Position numbers and translations under genes: made by a program
Source of the DNA: Agriotes lineatus
Lineage: Eukaryota > Arthropoda > Insecta > Coleoptera > Elateridae
Reading direction: 5' to 3'
DNA length: 64,000 bases
Assembly (NCBI GenBank): GCA_940337035.1
Contig: OW679197.1
Location: 59,851,903 to 59,915,902, forward strand
The notes under the pieces: generated by a model
Told to the model about the DNA's origin: nothing
Database searches by the model: none
Seen by the model: only the letters and a program-made list of their open reading frames with translations
Shown here: positions 1 to 13,312 of the stretch, one piece after another
How positions within the stretch are numbered: position 1 is the first letter of the stretch
How the letters are laid out: every line of letters begins with the position of its first letter

Positions 1-2639
1 CAGATTTTGAAGGATAAATCCGATTCTAAACCGTGTAACAAAAGAACTTCAGAAATGTAAGTCCTAAGGCATGAAAAGCAGTCTGAGGAATTAACCATCC
101 AAAACTTGAAACAAAACATAGCTGCCCCTATAAACGGAAATTTTTAGAAAACATTATATCAATTGTAAATCAAAATTTACCATAATTCTCTCAAAAAGCG
201 CAAAAACAACCTAACATAGGCAATACTTGTCACGACTTGCAAGAGTAATGTAGACACGAAAGACAGAAAGTTTGTGACCATTCTAATGACGCAAGACCTA
301 AAATTCACCAAAGAAATTTAGATGAAAGGGAAAGAGACCACAGGGACTAATTATAAGAAACTGGCGTATACTCGTAACAGAAGACAACCTCTCCACTCCA
401 GTCTCCTGCTATAATCACAATGTTGAAACATCCAACCCCAATACTCAAAACACGAACACTAAAACCCACACAATAAGCGAAACAAAACCCAAACCTAACC
501 ACAGAACAAGAACATATCTCATCCTTAATATAAAAAACAAAGATGCCAAGGCAACCACATGGGTGATTGTTCACGTATAAGAAAAAGCGGAATACAATAT
601 CCAACCAACCACCCAAAATAAAGTGCCCTAAATTAGCAGAAACTAAGCTAATGTGCTCCCAAATGTAACAAACCGATATAATAAAGAATATCGTAAATAG
701 ATCAATTATCTCAAATCCCACCACAAAACTGCGCAAAAACGACTGGCGGGTGACTAAAAGTAAAAAATGGACCAATAGACGAGCTTTACGACTACGCGGA
801 TTTTGAACCGTAACAAGATATTTAATCAAAAAGAAGACAACGCCAGTTGGTCATTAGATGATTTCTGAATTCAGCTTTATGAGCGAAACACCAGAAAAAT
901 ATATGAGCATCACAATATCGGTCAGAAATACAGATTTTAGATTATGATTACTTTATACTTTATGATAAAAATGGAAATATTTATACACAACCACAACTTC
1001 CATAAATCGTCATTAAAAATAAACTTCCAAAAAGTAGATATAAACACGGGATTTTGCAACAATATGCACAGCAAATAAATAAAGCAATTTTAATTCCATA
1101 TCAGCTTCTCGCAATATTTATTCATCAAACAGGATCAGCCTGCTGTGTTAATACACACATCTCTTAATGCCTGGATTTAAACAGCGGATTATTTCCGAAA
1201 ACCATTTAAAATTAGCCCGGAAATAATGCGAAATTAATATAACAATTATTAGCTTTGAAAAATTAATTATTATAGCTAAAAAATGCTTATTAATACCCAA
1301 CATTAAAACAAAAACTGGGGAATCCCAAATTTGTTATTGTAATTCAGCAATTGTAAACGAGGAGGCGAATTAACTGGCATTAAGCAGCTTTGGCAGATTC
1401 GAGCAACAATTTACAACTCGATCTACAATTTATGCGCATATTTTCCTGCAGAATTGAAGATGTCAAAATAAATGGCTACGACGCATCGGCGGTTGTAATG
1501 TTTTCTGGATTAATGGCTTCCTCTATAATTTTCTACGATTAATTCGCGCCTATTACTCTTCCCGTTTTGCTAGGACATGCACGGAACAAGTTCATCAAAA
1601 TGCTGCTTTTAATCTATCTGTTGTCAGGAAGAACATACCTTGTCTTAGAAGGCAATTATAATTTAAAAAATATATCATCTTACAGATATCCACATTAAGA
1701 GATGGGTGTAAAATTTTTGTTTCTTACATAAATAGGGGTCAGTTGAATTTTACTTTGCAAAGAACGGATAAAAGGCAGTGAAAATGTTTTGAATGAAAAA
1801 CCATAGCACGAAAAAATAAACAGGAGAACTAACGATGTAACGATCTCTCTTTTAGATGTTCCTATTGAAAGCGACATAAAGACCGTTTTAATCTGTTCGG
1901 TTAAAGTTAAGGCCATGCAATGGCCACAATTGAATTGAAAATTAAAACAAAAGTGTTTATGTTCATCCGTGCTCAGTACGTGTATGTACTGACAGCGAAA
2001 TTTATCACGGATACTAGAAACAAAGGGACAACATGTGTTTACATGCATACAAAGGCAGTTTTTAATTAATTTCGTTACATACAGACGATTCAAACCTGAA
2101 ATATTTTAGGGTTAAGTCATCAACTTAAATCGCTGGAAAAAACCTTCTTAAGTCAGGTTAAAGATTAACGCCGTCACTGAATTTGGTATGCATGAAGAAG
2201 AAGGAGGTGGTAAAATTCCGGATCCCCGCGTAATATTGCTTTAGACAGGCAGGTCGAATACCGCCGCCAAGCTAGAAACGAAGTATTACCGCTTCATGTA
2301 CTGCAGCATGCAATTTTGGAAACCATATGGGTCACAAGTCTAAAAACCGCTTCCCATCACGTTGTGCAGTAAAATTTCAATTCGACCCCTGGTCGGATAT
2401 TTGAAGAACTTCTGTCGTACCACCATCACCAGCATCTATAGCGACGCTCTGGCCCTAGGCAGCCGTGTGAAACGTCTCATTATATCGTTCATGGCTCAAC
2501 GCTACTTTGCCCGTAGTCCAAGTTGGAACTGAAGTTGTCCATTTTTTATCAGCAAGCTGGGTCGCATCCATCGAGTGTGACTAGTTTTTGTATTCATCAC
2601 CGTAATTCAAAGTGCATATATTTTGTTATTTTCTGAGGA
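1..2639. other. non-coding region, no recognised gene
   Basis: I see no domain or transposon motif here. The longest open frame (347-829, minus, 160 codons) is hydrophobic and cysteine-rich, matches no family I know, and lies opposite an A- and C-rich strand, which favours chance openness. 1320-1560 and 2210-2580 are richer in GC, non-repetitive and without a coding frame; 1320-1560 resembles unique regulatory-type DNA, which is inference only. Confidence 0.5.
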
Positions 2640-2770
2640 AAGATGAGCCGATGACAAAGCGAGGATATACTCGCCTCTCAGGCAGCCGGCCCGGAGTTCG
2701 ACTCCCGGCAACTCTAGAATTTAAAAAATCGTACGCTCCCCGGCTACCACATCACCCCCCCCCCCCGATA
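2640..2770 (+). repeat. tRNA-like SINE head with poly-C tract
   Basis: A stretch with the spacing of a leucine/serine-type tRNA: a CTCTCA core at about 2674-2680, then a B-box-like block (GGAGTTCGACTCCCG, 2693-2707). The A-box half is degenerate and acceptor pairing is absent, so this is not a working tRNA. A 12-base C tract follows at 2755-2766. It is best read as the head of a decayed tRNA-derived SINE. A tRNA pseudogene is the alternative. Confidence 0.45.
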
Positions 2771-3860
2771 TTCTAAATAAATGACACGGATTTATTCCTC
2801 CAAGGCACACTTTTATACTGACTACCGTAAGTCAGACTTTTCTTCCACTCTACACCCCTACCCCTTCTTACTGAGCTAACTGGACTATCGAGCCCAGAAC
2901 ATTTCCCAAAATGCTTGCAAAGACCGATCTTATTTAAAGTTATTTTAGAATATTAGAAACTTCAAAGAGTGGTGGCCGACATTAAAAAAAACAAGCAAAT
3001 TAGGTGGCCATAAAGAATAGCAACTTAGGAGGTCAGGTTAAAAAGTGTCACTGCCTTTATGCACGCATTGAAGGGGTTGGGGAACTCGTCGAACCTCTTC
3101 TCACGAGCTCAAGTTCAGGCGAGGAGTAGATCAGTAGTGCGTCAGCTGCCAGCAAACATATAGGAAGTGCGCGATTTTGCGTGTTACCGTTTCGTAAATG
3201 TATCCACTTAGAGAATTGACGGCTCTTCGACCCAGCTTCGCCCCGTCGTCGTCGACTGTAACAGGCTTCCTGCCAATCGCAACTTTCATTCCCCTTTTAT
3301 TGTGAATAAGGGCAATGCATTTCGGCTTTTTTTCATTGAAGGAAGTCCGAAGTGAAACGTTTAGTCTCTAGGCAGCCCTACGAGGACCTTTCGTCACCAG
3401 CATGTAGATCCGCGCCGACTGCTTGTAGCTATTCTTTAAGCAGCAGCTGTTTCTTTTAGCTTTGCGCAGGCCTCTCGCTGTCACAAAATTTTGAATTCAC
3501 AACCCGGATAAATTCCATGAGCTTCCGTGGCTTTCGCTCAGCGAAGAGGTGATTGGTTTGCTTTCGTTATTGCATATAGCCGTCGTTAATTACTGCACCC
3601 AGCTAAGCTGAGCGATTTTATTAATTTAGTAATGCATGTATCAAGCACTACCAGTTTTGAATATGTTATATGTCTCACATTACGAAATGCATGTGTGACA
3701 TAAGCTTTGGATACATCCTGGTTGGAATTGTACGAACGCCTTAAGCGGTAAGTGCTGCCTTGGTGCCACTATGTCTGTGTTTGTCAAAAATATATCACAG
3801 GCAAATACATATGAGGGTTTTTTTATAGTGCGAAGTGACGTCACAAGCAGGTTAAAATTT
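2771..3860. other. non-coding region with a dispersed repeat segment
   Basis: No gene is seen. About 3396-3470 resembles 37322-37386 in the same orientation, sharing a core around GCCGACTGC with TGTAGATC upstream and TGTAGC or CGTAGC downstream. The two may be scraps of one old repeat family. The rest is unique, moderately GC-rich DNA. Confidence 0.4.
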
Positions 3861-4221
3861 TAGCAGTAGTAGTAGTAATAGTAGTAGTATTTTCGGGGAG
3901 ACTCGTGTCTAGCAAGTAGGCCTTCATAGGCCCTTTTTGCCAACCCCGTGGACAAGATCTAGGCATGCAAAGCACCAGGTACCTTAATTCTACTTAGAAT
4001 TTTGCCGAGACTAAGAAGTGCCAACCTTAGCAAGGGATCTCTTACATGCTACACATCGTAGTAACGTGGGACCCACGGCTTTACACCACTTCCGAATGAT
4101 GGAATTCTGTAGAGGCTTTCATACGCATTTTTTTATTTTTAAAAACCTCTCAGGGATCGGGGATCGAACTCTCGACCCTTATATCAGTAGCGAGAATGCT
4201 TACCACTGAGCTATGGAGCCC
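3861..4221 (-). mobile_element. tRNA-derived SINE, apparently complete
   Basis: Read on the minus strand, it begins with a tRNA-like head whose A box (TAGCTCAGTGGT, complement of 4202-4213) and B box (GTTCGATCC, complement of 4161-4169) have the usual pol III promoter spacing. A roughly 250-bp unrelated body follows, and the element ends in an (ACT)n tail (complement of 3863-3890). Head, body and simple-repeat tail together are the classical SINE layout. The acceptor stem does not pair, so it is not a tRNA gene. Transcription would be by RNA polymerase III, and mobilisation would depend on a LINE-encoded enzyme. No clear target duplication was found. The short open frames overlapping it on both strands are chance frames. 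Confidence 0.7.
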
Positions 4222-5731
4222 GGCGGATGTTATCTTAACAGAGTTATCAAATTTACTACTGTGAAGCAGAGTGCAGTCACGCATTTTCTTGGAGTAAAAT
4301 GAGCTTTCAGTAAATCCTGCAAAATAGGTCACATTTTGTAGCTGAGCGCACACTTCCTGTCGGTCACCGAAGAACATCAGGTGACAGCCACAAAAATTAC
4401 ACGAGTTCGCAAACCTTTTCCTTGAACCTACGACGGAAAGGGGGGGGGGACTTCCCACTCTTCAAATTCGAACAATTTGAGGTTTATTATGTGTCGTAAA
4501 CGGAAAATTTCCATTTAATCAACGATATCCAAATATGTTTTTACTAAAGAAGCCAATAACATTAGATGTGTACTGGAGTACTTGTAAATCTCCAAGAAAT
4601 ATTTACGACTTTTTAAGAAATGGCAAACCGTGAGCAAATAAATGAGGTGAATATGGTATACGAGTAGAATGAATTCAAAATTACTGTTACTAAAACGCGT
4701 TGCTTTTAGTACAGTGTATTTTAAGTTTATATATTTTTCTAAAAAAAATATAATTATATTTTATGTGAACTGAATATATAAAAGGGTGCATAATAATTTT
4801 CGATGTTAAATCATGTATACTGTACGGAAAGACAGTACATACACTTTATGACCGCACTGGGTTTTAGACCGATGGAGGAGCAAACACAGTTTCTTGCCCG
4901 GGTCTCAAGAAGCTATATAACGGTTGTGTAGTTAACACGTGCGGTTTTTAGCCATCTCATGAGTGCGATGTGTTAGTTGTGCGGAAGCACTCCTTTTCGG
5001 CCGTTTTGGCTGTCTCACCTTTGCTAATGAATAAAACAAGCTTATGAAGTGCAATACTAAGATTAGTTCACGTTCTAATGAGATATAGTTCTCGCTGGCA
5101 AGTCTTCAGGTTTCCTCGAGCTCGAAGCGATCTGTCAACCAATTTATTCTTCGCTCTAAATTTGGCTGCTTTCATTGACCAATGGCCTTGCAGGCCTTCG
5201 ATTCCATGCCGCCAATTATGAGTGCATTCAGCTTATTGTAATCCTGGTGTAATAATTACATTACATGGGTTTCATCAACTATGGCTATGACTATGTTTTT
5301 AAATATATGACCGCCTATGTTTTTTGTTGAAAGCACCTGAGTTTTGTATTCATCCTCGTCTGGGTACGCTAATCGCTATTTGAAACCTTGACTGAATTTC
5401 TTGCTGCTGTCAACATCTCCTGTAATATTGTGTGTGTTGAATATAGCTGTATTAGGTTAAATTCTGATTGATTTTTTGTGGAGCGAAAATCAGCAATAAT
5501 GTTAAGGCCTCGCTCATCTCAATGAGCTAGCCGCGAGCAATCTTTAATTCTGTTACCGGTAGTAAATGAGTTTTCACCTGTAATATGTGGTAATAGGCAT
5601 ATTTCGAAATTGTTTAGCTCGTCATTTACTGAATTATTTTTAAAAAATATTGCTGGTCGCAAAACTATAGAATTTATACACTCGCTGAGTGCACTTATTG
5701 TTTTACTTAATTTTCACATATAATCTCATAA
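4222..5731. other. non-coding region; possible old promoter or LTR-like piece
   Basis: No gene is seen. 4820-5040 has a promoter-to-poly(A) look: TATATAA near 4912-4919, a GC-richer stretch, and AATAAA at 5030-5035. This could be a solo LTR remnant, but no terminal repeats or target duplication were found. The rest is AT-rich unique DNA. Confidence 0.3.
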
Positions 5732-5867
5732 GAGCATTAATTCTTTCCGGAAATTTTTTGAGTGCATTCCAACAACGTCGTATTAATTTGCCCGAGCGGG
5801 ACGCGAGGGCAAATTAGGACGTTGTTGGAATGCACGAAAAATAATTTCTGGATATGAATTAATGCTC
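5732..5867. repeat. fold-back (palindromic) element
   Basis: The whole 136-bp interval is an imperfect inverted repeat. It opens with GAGCATTAATTC and closes with GAATTAATGCTC. Inner blocks pair too: TGCATTCCAACAACGTC on the left against GACGTTGTTGGAATGCA on the right, and AATTTGCCC against GGGCAAATT around a short GC-rich loop near 5795-5805. There is no coding capacity. It is most simply a small non-autonomous fold-back transposon (MITE). Outward similarity weakens just beyond the ends. Confidence 0.7.
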
Positions 5868-8640
5868 GAATGCAGATTCGGTAAGAAAATCGTAACGATA
5901 CAAGCCCTCACAGTTAGGCTAATCTACCTACAAAAAATTTCCAAAAAATTTTGTTATTGTCTTGGTTACGGCTCGTGAACTAATTTTTCTATTGGTCATT
6001 AATGAGTGTCGTACGATTTTCATTTAAATTGATCCCATAATACACTTTTTAATTCCCCCGTCTACAAAACGGAGAAAGTATTGGAATCACGAAAAAAATA
6101 CCTTCCAAGATTTCTTCAGGTTTCAGGGTACCTAGGTGACAAAATACAGTTTTCTTCAATTCCGTCTGTCTGTCTGTCTGTTTGTCTATCTGTCCCTTGG
6201 CGGACTTATTTCTTGGAGGAAGACGATATTTTGCATACGAATTATATTGTACCTGGCACAAAACTGTGAAAATTTCGTTCCTTTTCCTTTGATATTTTCA
6301 ATATTTCTAGTTTCAAAATTACCACTTGCGAGTGAAGTACCGTGTAAAGCCATTTACAAGTTTGTGTAAACAGTGTTAGTTGGAAAGTTCAGGTCAGATT
6401 TACAATCTTTGTATTTGTAAGTACTTAGAGCAACTTTACATAACCAATTGAGAGTTATAAAAACGGAATCTTCAAACGTTTCCTACACATTACAAGATCA
6501 GTATTTCTTTCAATGCCAAAGGAACAATATGAAAATGTATCCATTTTATGTAATATGAAGTTTCCAACTACCTATACAAATCATTTACCTTAAAATTTTT
6601 GAATGACAACTTCTAAACTGAAGACTTGATATTACCATGCTTTCTAAAGTGCACAAAGCCACAACTACTCGCAATGAAAATCGCATTTCTTCGCTTCTTA
6701 ATACGAGTGAGACTCGAAATAACATTCTTATCTGTATGTAGAGTAGGTCAAGACGCCTTATTGTAAATTAAGAAGCTGTCAAGTGAGGTGCTCTAAGGTA
6801 CCTGAAAGCTCTTGAACGCCACAATGACTTTTAGTATTTCCAGGAGTGCTTTCTTGGTCGCCTCAAACTGGAAATTCGTTTTCCAGCAAAACATTTCCAG
6901 TTTCCGGCGTCTGAACCTCAGTACGGACGGATTGCAAAGCCTGTGGTCTGGCTGGTACAATAATAGTGAGCATTAACAAGTTGATATAAGGTAGTTTGTA
7001 AAAACGGAACAGTTGTGAGGATGAATTGCCATACGCCAAGCAACGTAGACGTTCGAATTCCAATAATAACGGGTTAGTTATTCTGGGGTCGGCTGATTTA
7101 CAATTCAGAATTAACATCTCATTAGGGTGTTTATGAGGTCATTTAATGCGCAGTGTCTCCTAATAAACACCCTCTCAAGCAGGGACAGACTGCGAATTGA
7201 GTTAAATTCCTGGAAGTACGGAACTAACTCCTAATCTCTAAGTCGATTGGCCCGACGGAGCTTGACACTAATTAGAATATTGCCACCTTCCCTCTGGCGC
7301 ACTGGGAAGTGGATTTGCTATGCTCTTAGAATAGTGAGTTGTCAGTCTCATTAATTTAAGCAATGGAAATTAATTTAAAACGCCAATTATAGACATACAT
7401 ACGAGTAGTCCCCATTTGCAATAAGTGGCATTAATCTTCTTGCCACAGTTTTTCCCCTTCCTCAGCGTCTATTTTGTAAACGATGTATTTCAAATATGAC
7501 ATTTTACTGGTGTTAAATTGGGTGGTCATACACTCAACAATTTCTTCTGCTTTCTCCGAATATACAGAATATATGTATACTATACATAAAATACATATTG
7601 ACTATAATATTCGGATGGACAAAAAAAATAAAAGCATAAAGATTATGTAAATGATATCAGAATAGTCCCCTTCAATCAATGTTTGTCATTCCAAAAGATT
7701 ATTTAAGGTTTGTCAAACGGTTTCTGATTAGAACAAATTGTAGCCTTCGAAGCTTTACTATCTAGAAGTTCCGAAACATTTCAAGACTTCCAAAACTTTC
7801 TAGCCCCAGCAAAGGTGTGTATGTGTAATTTTCAAACTTGCTTTTTGTAGTATCAGCGTCCTCGAGATATTCAGGCCTACACCATTTACCTTTCCACGTT
7901 TGTAAATTAAAGTAGAATTCTCTTTTCAAGAGCTTAAAACATATCCATTTCATAAACTTTTCAAGGCCTGTAAAATTTAAAACTTAGATTTAGACGTATG
8001 CCATTTTCTGACTTTTCTGTTTATAGTAGTTACCTTGTCATAATTCACAGACTTACACTTTTAAACGATCTATTCTTCCCAACTTTAGCATTTATGGCCA
8101 CAATCCATTGAACATTTTTACTAAGCCACGACAAAGATGTATGTAAGTAAAGTTATCTATTGACAAAGGAGAATCTGAACGATCTATTAAAGCCGTTTCT
8201 AAAATTAGTTTCATTTATTTATTTTGTAACGGCCCAAATTTCTGTAGCTCTTTTTAACGCCTTCGGTAGTCGCTTCTTGACGGATTTCCATCCAAATATA
8301 GCTGAATTGCCTTCTAAAACGTAGATTTTTTCAAGCGCCCGTGCCTATGTTCATTTCGGTTTCCTGTGGGAAATTTTTGCAAATGTCAACTGGGTAGCTC
8401 ATCCTTGATGGTGCAGTGCTTCTTCCGGCGTTTTTCCTGGAATTGGTGGATGGGGCATTTACGATAGTTTAATTGTACATTCTACCTTCTTGTGAGTGGC
8501 ATGCAGAATTTCCGTGGTTGGTCGCTCTACTTAACAGTCTACACCTGCAGGGTATTTCGGTGCTCCCGACAGTGTGTACTCCCACTTATCAAGCCTTTAT
8601 TTGAAGTAAACACCAAGTGTTCCGCATATGTCTTACGGAC
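5868..8640. other. non-coding region, nothing recognised
   Basis: Apart from the microsatellite at 6164-6195 I see no gene or repeat. Short open frames around 6049-6369 run through the microsatellite and are not credible genes. 7130-7340 is a non-repetitive, GC-richer block with TAATTA-type words. Confidence 0.45.
6164..6195. repeat. (GTCT)n microsatellite
   Basis: About eight units of GTCT or CTGT with one or two substitutions (TTTGTCTATCTGTC at the right end). Confidence 0.9.
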
Positions 8641-11600
8641 CTGAAGAAGCTTCCTGCCTCGAGACGTGTTTAAAACCACAGAGCCGCTGTCTGACCTAGG
8701 CTCTGGGATTACATAAGGTCAGGTTTTATGTTTTACTGTCTTACTAACGCAGAAATTCACTGCATTTCAGCGACAACACTGTTGACTATGCGTGGTTGCT
8801 CCAAATCACTAGGCGATTACAAACCTAGGATTTCAGCTATTGTTTGTTTAATTTTTTTAATATTTTCAAACGTTAAATCTGTAATTTTTTGTAGTCAACG
8901 ACCTCTGCTGCTTGATTTGACTTGTAAAATTATTTGTCAAGGTAGCATGCGAGACTAATTTTATATTCACGTCTATGATGTTGGGCGCTGACATTTGTTT
9001 TGTTACGAAGCTTAATTTAGAGTACTCGTTATCGAAAGGCATTTGAGATAAGCATTGCGTCCGTAAATTACGTAAGACTTAACTTCTTGAAGTACCTGAA
9101 AACACTCATTTAATTAGGGTTATCTTCGCTTTTCGAATTCAGGCAAACAATTAGTTCAAATCTTTTATTTGCTTATTTACTCCGCATGCTACTTCACTTC
9201 AGGATAATGTATTCATAACGCAATATATTTTTAATAGTTTAAAGATTTGATAGTTCTTGTTTTACAACCGAAGCGTGTTTATGTAGAAAATTATTCCTTA
9301 TACAAGACCCAATTTCGTAATCTAAAACGCATTCAGACGGGTTGAACTTGCCGAATTAGAAGTGTCCGGACGGTTCTATCATTGGCGTCCGTAAGGTGTG
9401 GTAATTTTTGTTGTTTGTCCCAAAAGACTTGTTCAAATGCGTTTTAGTAGAGTACGCCGATTACGCTCTTCTCAAAATAATATCTAACGAAACCCGTATC
9501 ACTTTCATATGTTATTAATTTTAACTTCTGGGTTCATTTTTAGTATAACGCATCAATTGTTATTTGTGTAATATTTTTAACTGTGATTGTTTTTAATTGT
9601 TTTTAATATATGCTGCTAATGGTTAGTGCTTCATTCGCACTTGGCTACTTATTTTAATTAAAGTCTTGTACATGAATTTTACTTCTAATATTTTCTTTTA
9701 TGCGGTCTCTACTTGCAAAATAAATGGTTTATTGCCTTTTATATTCTATTTATTGGCAACTGAATTAAATAAAATACTCCGGATATAGCATGGGAAAACT
9801 CTAGTCAAAGGGTTAGGTTCAACATCCCGTATATTATCTACCGTTGATTATAACTTATTATATTGTATGGAAAATACCCCACCTTCTTGTAATTGACAGT
9901 TAACCTCTAAAATTGACGACCCAAAACAGAGATAGTACGTTCGTACAAAAAATAGCGTAATTGAATTAAACCCGCCAACAATTGAGAAAAAAACCTCAGG
10001 TACAAATAAATGTGACGTAATAGTAGCTAACCTGCTTGTCTATGTAAATTAGGGCCGCGCTGATTGGCAATTGTTCTGTTTCTCGCAAATTGCTCTAAAT
10101 CTGAAGCCAAAACGCAAAATCAAGAGACGTTACCTCGATAAAAACCCTCTGAAACGATGCTGGGAACTAGGATCACAATCAGTACATTGTCCACTATCCC
10201 CTCCAGGTGTAGCACAAGTTTCAAGGCCTCTCGAGCTCCCGTTGCTGGTCAAATCTTCTTCGAAATGTGAGCTTCGTTGCTGTTTCACAAAATCAACCGA
10301 CGCCACCGCTCTTAACTAACTCTGGATGAATCCTGGCTTCTGCTTCCTGAACTTAGGGCTCAATGAAGGATTCCTCTACACGATGCATATAAGGTTTCAG
10401 CTGGCCGATGCCTCAAACTATTCTAAAACTGCCCGAAAAGTGACCTCGATGTCGGACGCACTTGATCAATTCTTGCAGAGCTTCTCCCTCTTGACCGGGA
10501 GTTTTAAACACAAAGAAACGTTACCCAACTGCAATATGTGGATTTGCGAACAAATAAAACAACTTTTTGGGCTCACACCAATACTTTTAATATAGAAACT
10601 ACAAATTTTCGGGAGCCAAGCTTAACAACAACCAACTTTATTTATTATTTATTATTATAGTCAATAATAACAATCGAATATCAGGTATCTTAGCAACTAA
10701 TTTTAGAATTGTTTTGAACGTAAGTTTTGATACAATGTTTTTACTTAGGTACTAAAGTGTATTTTTCCTGGAAATTGTCAATCGTAGTAGCGCTTTAAAC
10801 TTTAACTCTCTGATTTTCACTATTAGGTTTAAATGCACTGTTCTTCACGAATTATATTAGCACTGCACTTTTGTTTTTATCAAGATTTCGGTAGCCTTAT
10901 GATGCTCTTTTGCATTCTATTCTTCCTTGCACTACTTCTGAACCGTCAGCTGTTTTGCCGATTGGTGACTTCATAACTTTAACTCTTAACGCTTCAAATA
11001 ATTTTGTAACGCCTCAAAACATCTCTGTATCATGTTAAATTCACATTATTGTATTGATGTTACCAAATCAAATTTGTCATTCACATAAGTTAAGGTACGT
11101 TCGCCATTACGAACATCAATTATGGATAAAACGTTAAACGTAACCGTTTTGATGCTGCTTTATGTAATGATAACCTTTCTCAATCAAATTATAGTTACTG
11201 CTGCTCATATCATGTTCATTTATTAGTGTAAGATACTGACTTTATCTTGCAATAAACAAAATTTCAATTCTATGCCTATTTGAATTATTATTTCATTTTT
11301 ATGCCTTAGTTAGGCAACCAGAATTGCTGCGGTCATTAAACCATGGCACTACATGTTTAATTATGTGTAATAAGTTAATGTATTATTTAAACAAGTCAAA
11401 TACGAACCCCTAATTGTTAAAGAAACAACCCTGATAACAGCTCTTCTAATGTATTTTACCCACTTGTTGGCCACTGCTTCTAAGTACTGATTGGTCTGCA
11501 ACAATTGAGTGATTTGCAGCTTTTGACTACTGGATTAACTTTCTGTGTGGCACTCAACTAGTTCGATTTGTATGAATTAAGAATAAATCAGTTCAGAAAT

Positions 11601-13312
11601 GTTTCAGAAGCAATAATTTCGCTTTCTTGTGTTCAAGAAAAAGCAATGCGAAAGTTGTCTGAGTTTTGACCTAAACCAAACGCATTAATGACAATCCACA
11701 CGTAAAATTTGAAATTTTAAATGCTTTCGTGTGCCAATACCCATATCAGAAATCTAATTTGAAATCATCAGTATCACCGTTCTCTTTTAATTGGCTATTA
11801 TAGTTAATGCTCTCTAGTAGTAGCTATTTCAAAAATATCATTACATTCATTACTATATAAAATTAAGCAGCTAAGTATGAAATAAACGAAGACGAATTTA
11901 CCTTTTTCTACTCAAATTTTCACTTAAATAAACAATACCATCACCTTATTCAAACAGAGCCAACAAAAACCAAGATACAAATATTATTTCTGTTCCACGG
12001 TTGCGGGATTCTCCAGAGACAGCGCCCGCTTTGTTTTCTTAGCATTCCAGCCAGCCTTAAAATGTAAAGACAGCCATCTACGTGCAATTACAATGAAAAC
12101 GACGGAAAATATTAGCCCTTGCACGCTTAGGTGCACACGGAGGAATGCTTATTCGATGTTTTAGAAAAAAATCGGTGGAAAACGCAAAACGCAAGACCTT
12201 CAGAAACTTGTCATCTGCTGTCTTAGTAGCAATTTAGGACTGTACTAGCTCGATTGCGGTTTGCTACCACAAGGCACGTGCTTTAATCTGCCTTCAGGCA
12301 CCTGCTCAGAAATAAGAGCACTCCGTAAGGAACTCGAGCATCAGAGGTTACAGAGAACCTTTGAGCTGGGTTAAAAATGCGGAACTTGCGTGCTCGAGTC
12401 TACACTATGGTACTGTGACACCGCTAAATTTCAGGCAAGGAACGAAGGAATACTGAGAAATTGAATCTCTCTAAAACTTTGTCTCCATGTAGTTAAGCGC
12501 AGTAACACTTATTTAATTTCGTATATTACAGTTTAGAAGCAGAACAGTAAACAAATCGCAACAAACTGCAACCAGTTGAAAATTACAGATGCAAGAGGCA
12601 ATGTGAAACGTACCAAAATAAAATTCAAAGGACTCAAAATTTAATATTCGCAGCTATAACAAAATCCCCCTAAAAATGGAGATTTAATTCCGAAGGAACA
12701 CAATGCGATAACGACTTTGACATTCTTTCAATTAAATTCCATAGCTGAATTATTCATTCTGGGCTTAAGCCCAGAATCAACAGAGTTCTGCAGGACGAAT
12801 GTTTATGGTAGCTAAACATCTTTGATTTCTACCAGACGAGGTCCGTCTACTTCCAACTCTTGAGTTTCACAGGCGTGCCTGCATGGCCGCATAGTTTACT
12901 CCTTGACAGTTTTAGAACTATCTCGTACTTCGTACATGCTTGTCTGCGTAGGAAACGTGTGATTACACATCAATCCCACCGGGCAGTTATTGACTCACAA
13001 ACTCATATTTAATGCAAAGACCGAGTCACCCAGCCAAGTTGCATTCGCACGTCATTGGCTAACTGGAGCAAAATGAGCTTCAATCATTTATATTTTCAAA
13101 TATAAAAATAGTTCGGCTGGATTTTATAAAATCACGCACCTTGTCACACAGTATTTAGAATCACCTTGACGCGATGACGACGTGTTGTTAATTAAAATTG
13201 AATGAGTTAGTAAAAAGCAGCTTAATGAATACAAGCCCATTTTGAAGGCTAAATGTAGGAAATACATTTTTCATGGTCATTAGTTTTTTTGTGTTATTAA
13301 TTTTATAATATG
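8641..13312. other. long non-coding region
   Basis: No gene is recognised. 8641-8669 carries CTGAAGAAG...CGAGACGTG, similar to a signature seen near Penelope-like retroelements (see findings). 10071-10595 is GC-richer with two open frames (82 and 89 codons, plus) that match nothing I know. TATAAGG near 10388 and AATAAA near 10554 make an LTR fragment possible. 12000-12330 is another GC-richer unique block. The rest is AT-rich. Confidence 0.4.

Noticed and set aside
347..829. 160-codon minus-strand frame as a membrane-protein gene
   Set aside because: Hydrophobic and Cys/Phe/Val-rich simply because the other strand is A- and C-rich. No known motif and no exon context.
4161..4220. Functional isoleucine tRNA
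   Set aside because: A and B boxes are good, but the acceptor stem and T stem do not pair, and a SINE body and tail follow.
4150..4458. Overlapping frames at 4018-4458 as small genes
   Set aside because: They run through the tRNA-derived SINE and its flank on both strands; the SINE explains the sequence.
10071..10595. Two small genes on the plus strand
   Set aside because: No domain, no splice context. The region could equally be an LTR remnant.
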